Positions 48,937 to 58,002 of a DNA stretch of 64,000 bases are shown here, in pieces. Within the stretch, counting starts at the first letter, position 1. The number at the start of each line of letters is the position of its first letter. This DNA is from Fuerstiella sp. GTDB taxonomy: Bacteria; Planctomycetota; Planctomycetia; Planctomycetales; Planctomycetaceae. The notes beneath the pieces were generated by a model. That model was not told the DNA's origin and ran no database searches. It was given only the letters and a program-made list of their open reading frames with translations. The DNA lies in contig JAQWLN010000127.1 in NCBI GenBank assembly GCA_029247265.1, positions 45,850-109,849 of the forward strand. The letters run 5' to 3'. Made by a program: the position numbers and the translations under genes.

Positions 48937-50613
48937 ATGCATCTGCATCCTTCCAGGAAGACGGTGTTACTCACTCTGTCGATGATTGTCTGCATGACAG
49001 CAGCATCAGTCGCGGAGATACCGTTGCACAAATGGATCGACATGGCAGTCGGCGTTGACAGTGTGGCATTCGAAAACGTCGCTGGCGACGACGCTGGTGA
49101 CGCAACTTTCGCCAGGCGAATCTACCTGGATCTGACGGGAGCCATTCCCAGTGCCGAACAGGCACGGCAGTTCGGCACTGACAGATCGTCTGCCAAACGC
49201 GCTCGACTGATTGACGACCTGCTCACGTCGCCACAGTACTCACGACGGATGCAGTACGCATTCGACACGATGCTCATGGAACGCCGCCCCGGCAAACACA
49301 TCAAATCGGACGAATGGCGCAACTATCTGCGAAAGTCCTTCGCACAGAACAAACCGTGGGATCAGCTTGTCACCGAGATACTGACCGCAGACGGTGCCGA
49401 TGAAAAGACCCGACCAGCAGCGAGATTCCTGCTCGATCGCGAAATGAAGACAGACGCCATGACGCGCGATCTGGGGCGAATCTTTCTGGGCCGCGATCTG
49501 CAGTGTGCTCAGTGCCACGACCACCCCAATATCGAAGATTATCTGCAGCGCCATTACCACGGCCTATCCGCATTTCTGAACCGCAGCTACCTGTTTACAG
49601 ATCCCAAATCGAAGCAGGCCTCGATCGGCGAAAAGGCAGAAGGAGCTGTCAAGTTCACGTCCGTCTTCACCAGTGAATCAGACGAGACCGCACCTCGCCT
49701 GCTGGACCTGCCACCCATCGAAGATCCGCCCGCGGCCGAAGAACCCTACACCGTCAAACCGGATAAAAAAGCGAGGTCCGTGCCCGTTTACAGTCGACGA
49801 CTTCAACTGGCCGTGGCAATGACCGATCCCGCCAACGTGGCGTTTCGACGAAACATTGCCAATCGTCTGTGGGCACTGATGATGGGGCGCGGCATCGTGG
49901 AGCCAATGGACATGTGGCACGCCGACAATCCACCGTCGCATCCTGCACTGCTCGATCTGCTTGCTGACGCACTGGCAGACCACAACTACGACATGCGATA
50001 TCTATTGCGAGAAATGGCACTGACAAAGACCTATCAACGAAGCAGTCAGTACAAAAATGACGTCGACAATCCAGCGGATGATCGCTGCACGGTGGCCCTG
50101 CTGAAGCCGCTGTCGCCCGAACAACTGGCATGGTCGATGATGCAGGCCACCTCGCTGACAGAAGCGACGCTGGAAGACCTGAAGGCGAAACATCTGAAAG
50201 CAGATGCAGAGAACGCCGCGAAGCAGGTCGAAGACCCGCTGTGGCAGGAAGAGGCCCTGCACAATGCTCTGAAGAGTCATGTCGACACGTTTGCAGGTCT
50301 GTTCGGCGTCGTGGGAATTCAAACATCACGATTTGACGCTTCCGCAAATCAGGCACTGTTCCTGCGGAACGGCACGGCGGTGCAAAGCTGGGTCGCTGCA
50401 GGCAGCGGACGACTGACGTCCCGACTGGCTGCACTGAAACCTCTGCAGCTGGTCGATGAACTCTATTTTTCAATATTCTCACGCCCACCAACGACCGAAG
50501 AAAACCAGTTCGTAACTTTGTTCCTTGAACAACATCAGGATGATCGGGATGCGGCGCTTGGGCAACTGGTGTGGGCCGCCCTGTCGTCGGCCGAATTTCG
50601 ATTCAATCATTGA
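48937..50613 (+). CDS. DUF1549/DUF1553 (PSCyt2/PSD1) protein
   Basis: About 558 residues from ATG 48937 (MHLHPSRKTVLLTLSMIVCM gives a signal peptide; the upstream frame extension is rejected). DUF1549 covers about 30-220 and includes the haem-type CAQCHDHP near residue 190 (LQCAQCHDHPNIEDYLQR); DUF1553 covers about 290-550 (FRRNIANRLWALMMGRGIVE, HNYDMRYLLREMALTKTYQR). Compared with the copy at 42144 it lacks the Big_2 and CSAGACH front part, so it is a shorter, simpler form. It heads the plus-strand operon with DUF1501 (20-base gap) and a WD40 protein (4-base overlap). Confidence 0.93.
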   Translation: MHLHPSRKTVLLTLSMIVCMTAASVAEIPLHKWIDMAVGVDSVAFENVAGDDAGDATFARRIYLDLTGAIPSAEQARQFGTDRSSAKRARLIDDLLTSPQYSRRMQYAFDTMLMERRPGKHIKSDEWRNYLRKSFAQNKPWDQLVTEILTADGADEKTRPAARFLLDREMKTDAMTRDLGRIFLGRDLQCAQCHDHPNIEDYLQRHYHGLSAFLNRSYLFTDPKSKQASIGEKAEGAVKFTSVFTSESDETAPRLLDLPPIEDPPAAEEPYTVKPDKKARSVPVYSRRLQLAVAMTDPANVAFRRNIANRLWALMMGRGIVEPMDMWHADNPPSHPALLDLLADALADHNYDMRYLLREMALTKTYQRSSQYKNDVDNPADDRCTVALLKPLSPEQLAWSMMQATSLTEATLEDLKAKHLKADAENAAKQVEDPLWQEEALHNALKSHVDTFAGLFGVVGIQTSRFDASANQALFLRNGTAVQSWVAAGSGRLTSRLAALKPLQLVDELYFSIFSRPPTTEENQFVTLFLEQHQDDRDAALGQLVWAALSSAEFRFNH

Positions 50614-50633
50614 AACGAACAGTGGAATAAACC

Positions 50634-51899
50634 ATGCGACGAAATCAAGGCTGTAATCCACTCGAACATGAAATGGCACGTCGCCAGTTTCTGACGGGCA
50701 CCATGGCAGGTGCTGCCGGTATGGGCATCCTTGGCACTCATGCACAGGCCGATCAGCTCAAGCGTCAGGAAAAACGAATTCTGCAGGTGTTCCTGCAGGG
50801 TGGTGTCAGCCAGTTGGAATCGTGGGACCCGAAACCAGGTACCGTCCATGGCGGCCCGTTTCAGGCCATTCCCACGTCTGTTCCGGGCATCCACATTTCT
50901 GAGTTACTGCCGAATATCGCACAGCGCATGCACATGCTGTCCATCGTCCGCAGTATCAACATCAAGATCAACGATCATGAACAGGGACGGCAGTTCATGG
51001 AAAAGGGGCGCCGAGTGGGCGACTTTCCGTACGTGGGTGCCGTCGCTTCAAAATACCTTGCGGCGCCAAACAGTGACCTACCGGGCTACATTCACGTTTC
51101 CAGTCGAGGAATTTCCGACGTCGCCGGAGGCGCCGCTTTTCTGGGTGCGAAACATGGCCAACTGAAACTCGAAGGCGTCAAGCCGCCCGGCAATCTTGCC
51201 GCTCCTGAGGGTCTCGATGCAGTGGCCGACGCAGGTCGAGACCAACTTCGACTGCAATTCAATCAACGATTTTCACAACGGCGTTCGAAAGCGCTGACCG
51301 AAGCGTACGACGCTTCCTATGATCAGGCCGCCAGACTGATGAACCGCAAGGCGATGTTCGAAGGCAAAGCATCACAGCAGGACCTTGAACGCTACGGTGC
51401 TCACGACTTCGGGCGCTACTGTCTGCTGGCCCGGTCACTGCTGGAAAACGGTGCGGCATGCGTCAAGGTAACCCACCACGGCTACGATTCACACGCCGAG
51501 AACTTCAACTTTCACCTTGAACAACTTGGCGAGTTTGACAAACCGTTCTGCATGCTGCTGGACGACCTTGAAACCAGAGGATTACTGGAAAGTACACTGG
51601 TTGTGATTTATTCCGAGTTCGGACGCACTCCGAAAGTCAACGTGCGTTACGGTCGTGACCACTGGGGTACCGCATGGTCCGTCGCACTGGGCGGCTGTGG
51701 CATTCAGCCTGGTGCCGTGATCGGCAGCACCAACGACAAGGGAACTGAAGTCGCCGACCGCGAAGTTGATGCCGGCCATCTGTTTCACACCTACCTGCAG
51801 GCCGTCGGACTCGATTCCACCGCTGAACATGATCTGCAGGGACGGTCGATTCCTATCGGCGATCCGGCCGCCGAACCGATCAGGGAGCTGCTGGCATGA
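50634..51899 (+). CDS. DUF1501 domain protein (Tat-type leader)
   Basis: A 421-residue DUF1501 protein; leader EMARRQFLTGTMAGAAGMGI with twin arginine. Marks: RILQVFLQGGVSQLESWDPK, HISELLPNIAQRMHMLSIVR, ENGAACVKVTHHGYDSHAEN, VVIYSEFGRTPKVNVRYGRD and a C-terminal DLQGRSIPIGDPAAEPI. It starts 20 bases after the DUF1549/1553 gene and its stop overlaps the WD40 start by four bases (ATGA), so the three are translated as one coupled unit. Compared with the other DUF1501 genes here it is the shortest. Confidence 0.93.
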   Translation: MRRNQGCNPLEHEMARRQFLTGTMAGAAGMGILGTHAQADQLKRQEKRILQVFLQGGVSQLESWDPKPGTVHGGPFQAIPTSVPGIHISELLPNIAQRMHMLSIVRSINIKINDHEQGRQFMEKGRRVGDFPYVGAVASKYLAAPNSDLPGYIHVSSRGISDVAGGAAFLGAKHGQLKLEGVKPPGNLAAPEGLDAVADAGRDQLRLQFNQRFSQRRSKALTEAYDASYDQAARLMNRKAMFEGKASQQDLERYGAHDFGRYCLLARSLLENGAACVKVTHHGYDSHAENFNFHLEQLGEFDKPFCMLLDDLETRGLLESTLVVIYSEFGRTPKVNVRYGRDHWGTAWSVALGGCGIQPGAVIGSTNDKGTEVADREVDAGHLFHTYLQAVGLDSTAEHDLQGRSIPIGDPAAEPIRELLA

Positions 51900-53008
51900 C
51901 CGTGGATATCGCTGACACAACAACCGACCGGACCGCGGTCGACCCTAACCTGCTCGCCCCGACGCAATCGCATCAGGTACACGAATTCAAGCACGAGATT
52001 GCGTTGACGACACTGCGAGTTGACCCGACCGATCGTTTCCTGGCCGCAGGTGCCGAAGATCTGGACGTGCAGGTGTGGGACCTGGAAAGCGGCGAACGCC
52101 GAACGCTCAAAGGTCACAAGAGCTGGGTTCGGTCGATCGATTTCTCTGCTGATGGTAATCGCCTGTTCACCGCCTGTTGGGGTGGCATCGTTAATGTCTG
52201 GGATACGTCACAGCCCGAACCTAAACCGCTGCAGACCATTCAGGCTCATCAGGGCGCCGCACGTTTTGTACGGGTGAGCCCCGATGGGCAGCAGCTGGCC
52301 ACCTGCGGCAATGATCTTCTGGTAAGAGTGTGGAATATTGCCGATGGCAAACTGGTCCATGAATTCGCCGGTCACGAACGACACGTCTATGGCGTCGACT
52401 TTCACCCGGACGGACAGCACCTGGTATCGCAGGATTTGATGGGCGGCATCAACGTCTGGGATCTGCAGTCCGGTGAACACAAGAAGAGCGTCGATGGCAG
52501 CGTCATGACGGGTTACGACAACAAGTTTGCCGCCGACATGGGTGGCTCACGCGACCTGCAGTTCAAACCTGACGGCAGCCAGTGGGCCAGCGCGGGCATC
52601 ACCAAGGTGACCAATTCATTCGCCGGAGTTCAGGACCCAATCATTGTTCTGTTCGACTGGAAGACCGGAAAAGAAGTCAAACAAATAAAGTCGGCCGACA
52701 CCAACGTCAAGGGGATTGCCTGGGGCGTTCGTTTTCATCCTGACAATTTCATCATCGCCGCGATTGCTGATCGCAACGGCAAAGGCGAACTGTGGTTTCG
52801 CCGACCGGAAGAAGAAAAAGCATTTCACACAATGAAGCTGCCCAGTGCCGCGCGAGGACTGGACCTGCTGTCAGACAATCTTCGAGTCGCCGTCGCTCAC
52901 GCCGATGGAAACGCCAGAATCTACCGCATGACGGCCAGGCCACCCGCGGAAGAGGCTCCTGCGGATAAAACGTCGACAGAAAAGGCCGCACCAGCGAAGG
53001 ACACGTAA
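51896..53008 (+). CDS. WD40 repeat protein of the DUF1549/DUF1501 operon
   Basis: A 370-residue protein with seven or so WD40 blades: VDPTDRFLAAGAEDLDVQVW, GNRLFTACWGGIVNVWDTSQ, DGQQLATCGNDLLVRVWNIA, DGQHLVSQDLMGGINVWDLQ and a final SDNLRVAVAHADGNARIYRM. The C-terminus is Ala/Glu/Lys/Pro-rich. There is no obvious signal peptide at the start (MTVDIADTTTDRTAVDPNLL), so it may stay in the cytoplasm while its partners are exported. That makes a sensor or assembly role possible. The ATGA overlap with DUF1501 implies tight coupling. Confidence 0.9.
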   Translation: MTVDIADTTTDRTAVDPNLLAPTQSHQVHEFKHEIALTTLRVDPTDRFLAAGAEDLDVQVWDLESGERRTLKGHKSWVRSIDFSADGNRLFTACWGGIVNVWDTSQPEPKPLQTIQAHQGAARFVRVSPDGQQLATCGNDLLVRVWNIADGKLVHEFAGHERHVYGVDFHPDGQHLVSQDLMGGINVWDLQSGEHKKSVDGSVMTGYDNKFAADMGGSRDLQFKPDGSQWASAGITKVTNSFAGVQDPIIVLFDWKTGKEVKQIKSADTNVKGIAWGVRFHPDNFIIAAIADRNGKGELWFRRPEEEKAFHTMKLPSAARGLDLLSDNLRVAVAHADGNARIYRMTARPPAEEAPADKTSTEKAAPAKDT

Positions 53009-53027
53009 CGAATCCTCTAAGTTTGGG

Positions 53028-53085
53028 TGCCACTGGCTGTGCCAGTGCTTTCGTGACGTTCAAAACACTGGCGGAGCCAGCGGCA
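53028..53085. repeat. Long inverted repeat at a convergent junction
   Basis: TGCCACTGGCTGTGCCAGTG (53028-53047) and CACTGGCGGAGCCAGCGGCA (53066-53085) pair at 17 of 20 positions with an 18-base loop. It lies between the convergent WD40 and ceramidase-like genes (stops 53008 and 53123) and could end both transcripts. Repeats of this TGCCACTGGC type are, from memory, widespread in planctomycete intergenic DNA. Confidence 0.8.
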
Positions 53086-53122
53086 CACTTCGATAAAGGG
53101 CTCCGGCAACAACAGACGATTG

Positions 53123-54517
53123 CTACTGGTCTGACTTCGCACGCTGAGAAGCTGAGGCCGCCTCTGCCTTACGTGCCTTTTCCTGTTCTTCGCGCAGCCT
53201 GATTTCTTTCGGGTGCTTTGAGAACGATTCGAAGACGTCGCCCACGACCTGATCGGCCAGTTGCCCCAGTTCCGTGAGAATCATCAACTCCGCTTCCGGT
53301 GTGAGTTTCGAAGTGTTGGGTTCATAACCACCGACGTCGTATGCGTCGGCCGTGGCGATGTAGCCCAGATTTCCATTCGCGTACCCCACAACGATCGGAA
53401 TCGCTCGGTCCGCGATCGCTTTTTCCAGTTTGAATCCGTACTCGACCATCGGTTCGCCTGGCATCGTCAATAGTAGATACGGACCGATTTTCAGCGCGGA
53501 CAATTCAGCCGATACTCTTCCTTCCTTACCCGGCAGCGATACAACTGCATTCGCTACGCGAATCTGATAATACGACGGACGCTCTTTCACCTGCTCGCGA
53601 GTGACAGAACGAGCCAGCGAACGCACGACGGCACTGCCGAGGTCTCGGCCGGCCCATTGAATGTCGGCTTCGTCCGCACATCGATACGGAAACCCGGGCA
53701 GGTTGGGCCGAATGTCTCCTGCACATCCCTGCAGAAACATCGCACTGGTTTTCTGTCCGTAACACATCTCAACAAAACTCTGCGCCTCACCGGGAAAGTC
53801 GGCACTCATCTTTGGATATCCGTTGGGATACGGCTGCGTTCCCTTATCGCCCCACGTGAAAAAGCAAGGATGACAGACGGCATGCATCAGCACGGCCAGC
53901 GGAGTCAGCGAACGACCGTCATCAAACCTCAGCACTTTGACTCGCTGATCGTTCGGCCCGTCGGGATTGAGACGCACAACCGCTCGACCGTCGATCACTT
54001 TGCGACGGTTGATACCAAAGCCGATGCGGTCTTCGTCATAACCGACGGTGACCGACCGCATACTGCCTGCCGCCTGCTTCGCGGCAGCCCCCAGTTTGTC
54101 GATCAGTCCACGTCCCCACTTTGAATTGGCATCGAAATTCGGCCCGGAATGGTTGTGCGACGCAGCAACCATAATGTTCATGGCAGGAATCTTCGTTTCC
54201 CGCTCGATTCGAGCACGCGCGAGCTTAACCATCTCATCCCATGCACCGATGGTGTCCAGAGTGACAATGGCAGCTTTCGTATTGCCATCGCTCATCACCA
54301 GCACGCCGGCTCGCAGGGGATCGCGAACCCCGTGAACAATGCGACGATGACCGGTGACTTCCATACCATCGACGTCTTCCGGCGTAATATCGACTTTTGC
54401 GACGCCCGCCAGCAAATTCGACTCCACAGCAAACTGCCCGTCCTTCGCTGCAGCCCCTCGAAAAGTCAACGGAAGACACATGGTAAGACCGAGTACCGCA
54501 ACAACAACTGTTCTCAT
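53123..54517 (-). CDS. Neutral/alkaline ceramidase-like secreted hydrolase
   Basis: About 464 residues from ATG 54517, with a good AAGGAG ribosome binding site; signal peptide LGLTMCLPLTFRGAAA. The core resembles the N-terminal zinc domain of neutral ceramidase: VAKVDITPEDVDGMEVTG, VAASHNHSGPNFD (the NHSGP motif is the family hallmark), MHAVCHPCF and MFLQGCAGDIRPN. It lacks the C-terminal Ig-like domain of full-length ceramidases. Planctomycete members of this group may act on other amides or esters, so 'ceramidase-like' should be read loosely. Convergent with the WD40 gene. Confidence 0.85.
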   Translation of the reverse strand: MRTVVVAVLGLTMCLPLTFRGAAAKDGQFAVESNLLAGVAKVDITPEDVDGMEVTGHRRIVHGVRDPLRAGVLVMSDGNTKAAIVTLDTIGAWDEMVKLARARIERETKIPAMNIMVAASHNHSGPNFDANSKWGRGLIDKLGAAAKQAAGSMRSVTVGYDEDRIGFGINRRKVIDGRAVVRLNPDGPNDQRVKVLRFDDGRSLTPLAVLMHAVCHPCFFTWGDKGTQPYPNGYPKMSADFPGEAQSFVEMCYGQKTSAMFLQGCAGDIRPNLPGFPYRCADEADIQWAGRDLGSAVVRSLARSVTREQVKERPSYYQIRVANAVVSLPGKEGRVSAELSALKIGPYLLLTMPGEPMVEYGFKLEKAIADRAIPIVVGYANGNLGYIATADAYDVGGYEPNTSKLTPEAELMILTELGQLADQVVGDVFESFSKHPKEIRLREEQEKARKAEAASASQRAKSDQ

Positions 54518-54717
54518 AATTCTGTCTCCTTGAAATTCACACCCCGTAGAAAACAGTGTACGGCGCCGGAAGTGCCGCGCACAGCGCGTAACGTCGACGG
54601 AATGAAACAATTGAAGTTCATCGACGAAAGCCGGCTCCGTTTCGGGTATGCTGTTCAGCCCACGTTGGTCGTTCCGCCAAAATTCCTCACAGACGTTTTC
54701 ACAGGCTCCAGTTCATT

Positions 54718-56526
54718 ATGTTTCTTGTTCGCGTGTTCGGCTCATCTATGCTGGCTCTGCTGTTTTGCGCAGGAACCGGAAGAGACGCAATGGGCAGCCA
54801 TCCAATTTCAGTGACAGAAACACAGGTCTTTGTGACTCGCACGGCCGCTCGCGTCCGAATCAAGCTGTTTGCCGAAGACCTGTTCTTGTTTCAGGACCTG
54901 GAACCTGACACAAAAGACGTCATCCCGGCCAATGAACTCAGCCGCGGCCTGGAAAAACACAAACTGTTCCTGCTGGACAAATTCACTCTGCGTGATGCCA
55001 AAGGTGATGCGTTCGAAGGCATCGTGACAGACGTACGACCGTTTGAAATTCCGGAAGAAGGAATTCCCGTCGACGACCTGATGCTGTACACAGCGACATA
55101 TGAACTGGAATACCCGTTTGCGGAACCACCTGAGTTTCTGACGCTGCAACAGGATATCAGCGATGAAAACTTTATCTTTCCGTCCGAGATGAAGCTGACG
55201 CTGCATCAGGCTGGCACGGAAATGACCTACACCGAATCACTTAAGCCCGGAGCCGCAGAGACCCTCCGTTTCGACTGGAGTCAGCAACAGCTCACCGACG
55301 ACTCATCCGACGAAGACTGGAAAGCGTGGTTCGAAAAACAACGTGAAGCGACTCTGGGTATCACCAGTTACAGCAGCGTCTATTCCTTCATTTACATCGA
55401 ACCTGCCGAAGTGCGGCACGAAGTACTGATTCCACTGGCCAGCCTGCGCACCATTATCCCGATGGAACATAAGGATCCGGCCTTCATCGAAGTCGGCGAA
55501 CAGGACGGTGTCCGAGAACTGATTCGCGATTGGCTGACGGGAGTGAATCCCGCAACGATCAACGGCGTTGCGATCGAACCGGAGTTCACTCGGATCGACT
55601 TCTATGGACTGGACCTCAAGGACTTCGCTCGCCAGGCGGAACAGCGGCGAGTAAGTCTGGCCAACGGTCGGGTTGGCGTCATCATGACCTATCGCACCGT
55701 CGACGATTCCATCCGCGAAGCAGGGGTGACATGGGATAAGTTTCACGCCTCACTTCGTAAAGTGCAGTCCGTCGTGTTTTCCTATCCTGATCGGATACAG
55801 CGATTCGAATTCTCTCGATTCAATGAACCGGTCGACAACGTATACAGATTTACTGCAGATGAAATTGTGTTACCCCAGCCCGTCGCTGCTGTGGCTGCAG
55901 ACCTGCCCTCGTTACCAAAACTGGTCATACCGGTCGCTACTATCTGTGCCGTCGTGCTGGCGTTGGCGTGTGCGATTTTCGGGCAGGCTCAGGGCAGAAA
56001 GTTTGCTGCGGCGTTCTGCGTTCTGGGAGCGGTGACCTGGCCGTTCGCACGAGTTGAATTACCGCATCCGTTCGCTGCCACGCCAGAGGTGACAGGCATG
56101 GACGGTATCTTCGAACAGCTGCACACGGGGGCGTATCGTGCTCTGGACTTCGGCTCGGAAAACCGAATCTATGAATCGTTGAACCAGTCGGTCGACGGAC
56201 CGTTGTTGGAATCGCTGTACCTGCAACTGCGTGAGAGTCTGCAGATCCGTGAGCAGGGTGGGGCAGTCGCTCGAGTGCGGGCTGTGGAATATGACGACGG
56301 TCAACAGGCCGATAATTTACCGGAATCTGAGTGGCCCGGATTTCGATATCGAAGTCGCTGGACGGTCAGCGGCACAGTGGAACACTGGGGACATGTTCAC
56401 GAGCGACAAAACCAGTTCGCCGCATTATTTTCTGTGGAGCCTCGGGACGGCCACTGGAAAATCACGGACATGCAGATTGAGGATCAGCAAAGCATTGCCA
56501 CGAAAACACGGCTGAGAAAGTTCTGA
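54718..56526 (+). CDS. Hypothetical signal-peptide and membrane protein, two-domain
   Basis: 602 residues, not recognised. It begins with a signal peptide (SSMLALLFCAGTGRDAMG). The first 390 residues look beta-rich and soluble, with strands such as VRIKLFAEDLFLFQDL and VRHEVLIPLASLRTIIP. Two membrane segments follow at about 400-445 (LVIPVATICAVVLALACAIF, GRKFAAAFCVLGAVTWPFA). The last 150 residues are soluble again (YESLNQSVDGPLLESLYLQL). A membrane anchor in the middle of two soluble parts suggests a transport- or signal-associated job. It starts 200 bases from the divergent ceramidase-like gene. Confidence 0.7.
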   Translation: MFLVRVFGSSMLALLFCAGTGRDAMGSHPISVTETQVFVTRTAARVRIKLFAEDLFLFQDLEPDTKDVIPANELSRGLEKHKLFLLDKFTLRDAKGDAFEGIVTDVRPFEIPEEGIPVDDLMLYTATYELEYPFAEPPEFLTLQQDISDENFIFPSEMKLTLHQAGTEMTYTESLKPGAAETLRFDWSQQQLTDDSSDEDWKAWFEKQREATLGITSYSSVYSFIYIEPAEVRHEVLIPLASLRTIIPMEHKDPAFIEVGEQDGVRELIRDWLTGVNPATINGVAIEPEFTRIDFYGLDLKDFARQAEQRRVSLANGRVGVIMTYRTVDDSIREAGVTWDKFHASLRKVQSVVFSYPDRIQRFEFSRFNEPVDNVYRFTADEIVLPQPVAAVAADLPSLPKLVIPVATICAVVLALACAIFGQAQGRKFAAAFCVLGAVTWPFARVELPHPFAATPEVTGMDGIFEQLHTGAYRALDFGSENRIYESLNQSVDGPLLESLYLQLRESLQIREQGGAVARVRAVEYDDGQQADNLPESEWPGFRYRSRWTVSGTVEHWGHVHERQNQFAALFSVEPRDGHWKITDMQIEDQQSIATKTRLRKF

Positions 56527-56549
56527 TGACAGACAAGCCCGGTCTGCCG

Positions 56550-57998
56550 TCACTTCGCAAGCTCAAGTACCGAGAACACAGGACAATGGTCTGACGCCAT
56601 CGGTTCATCGATGACACGCGTCTCGACGATTCGAAATTGCTCCGCCGGTCGAAAGAAGATGTAATCGATGCGGCTGCGGGGCTTGCTGGACGGCGCAGAT
56701 GGAGCAGCCTGTTCGTTAATCGCATTCTTCCACCGCTGCTGCAGAACGGTTACGGGTTCTGCGTCCGGAGTGGCATTCATGTCTCCGGCAAGAATTGTTG
56801 GCACGTCGTCTGTGTCGTCGGCAAACAACCGGTTGATGGCATGTGCCTCAGCAACTCTGTCTTCTTCCACATTGTGCTGAAAATGGGTGCTGATAAAACG
56901 CAGCCGTTGTTCGTTCGGGCCGCGGACTGTCACCGCGATGGCTCCCCGAGGATAGGTCGTACGTTCGGCCGTACTTTCAGTGTACGGCAGCGGCTGAATC
57001 AGCACCTCCAGAATTGGCAGCCGACTCAGGACGGCGTTGCCGTACAATCCGCCCTGATAATGCTGAGTCGGGCCGTAGCGGACGGCCATATTGGTCAGTT
57101 GTCCAAGCCGTTGCGCCTCATGAACTCGCCCGGATCTTTCAACACCAACATCCACTTCCTGCAGCGCCACCAGGTCCGGTTTCAAGCGGTTGATCACTTC
57201 CGCCAGGCGAGGGATATCGTAGACGCCGTCGTTTCCCTGACCGTAATGGATGTTGTAGCACAGCACTCGGATTGACGGCGGCTCGGCGCCGACGGCTGTT
57301 GCGGCCATCGTCCAGCTGGCGCTCACGGCGACCGCCAGCCGCACACAACTTGACGCTGCCACTTTCAGTTCTTTGAATATTGAATAACGCTGATCAGCAG
57401 GCGAATAACGATACATTTTCCATCGTACTTTCTGAAAGTGTTCCTGCGGCCACATCGCGCCGAAAATTGCTCCGGTGATAATGCTGTAAACAATGCCAAC
57501 CAGTACGTCCATCAGTATTCCTCGCCGAGGCGCACCGAACCAGATGTTGTTCGGCATGAAGGCAAAGCAGTGAGCCAGAACCGCAGCCGTTCCGGTGACC
57601 TGAAACACCTTGCTGAATCCCGCTCCCGGTTCCAACGCCAGAGTACCAAGGTAAGCGATAAATACAGCCGTCACAAAGTAAAAGAAAAACGTCAGACCCA
57701 TATTGCGCCCCATGTTGGGAGCACCGCCCCACAGATTGATCGTGCCCCACGGACCACTGGCGACAGCTGCCTTGACTGTTTCGTCTTCCCGTTCTTCTTT
57801 TGAACGGTCACACGGAAAAACGTAGCGGCCGGTCGGCAGATTCAGTTCTCCCAGTTTCCTGATGTGTTCAGCCTGATCGGGCAAAGCGGCCCAGTCCGGA
57901 TTGTGGTGACCGATAATCACCCACGATACGAAGCTGGCAAAGAAAATGGCGACGGCGGATACCAGAATCGGCATCCAGAGTGCAAACAGCTCACTCAT
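56550..57998 (-). CDS. In-frame fusion of a membrane protein and an EEP-family nuclease/phosphatase
   Basis: 482 codons that look like two genes read as one. Residues 1-190 form a membrane protein with segments at about 9-29, 101-121, 133-147 and 161-184. At residue 195 a second ATG (57416) begins a stretch with its own signal peptide (SSCVRLAVAVSASWTMAATA), then an endonuclease/exonuclease/phosphatase domain: VLCYNIHYGQGNDG, LVALQEVDVGVERSG, FISTHFQHNVEED, LAGDMNATPDAE, RIDYIFFRPAE and MASDHCPVFSVLEL. No stop codon separates the parts. Either the stop has been lost or the second protein is also made from 57416 (weak GGA upstream). The stop of the EamA gene lies four bases before the start. 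Confidence 0.75.
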   Translation of the reverse strand: MSELFALWMPILVSAVAIFFASFVSWVIIGHHNPDWAALPDQAEHIRKLGELNLPTGRYVFPCDRSKEEREDETVKAAVASGPWGTINLWGGAPNMGRNMGLTFFFYFVTAVFIAYLGTLALEPGAGFSKVFQVTGTAAVLAHCFAFMPNNIWFGAPRRGILMDVLVGIVYSIITGAIFGAMWPQEHFQKVRWKMYRYSPADQRYSIFKELKVAASSCVRLAVAVSASWTMAATAVGAEPPSIRVLCYNIHYGQGNDGVYDIPRLAEVINRLKPDLVALQEVDVGVERSGRVHEAQRLGQLTNMAVRYGPTQHYQGGLYGNAVLSRLPILEVLIQPLPYTESTAERTTYPRGAIAVTVRGPNEQRLRFISTHFQHNVEEDRVAEAHAINRLFADDTDDVPTILAGDMNATPDAEPVTVLQQRWKNAINEQAAPSAPSSKPRSRIDYIFFRPAEQFRIVETRVIDEPMASDHCPVFSVLELAK

Positions 57999-58002
57999 GA
58001 TT

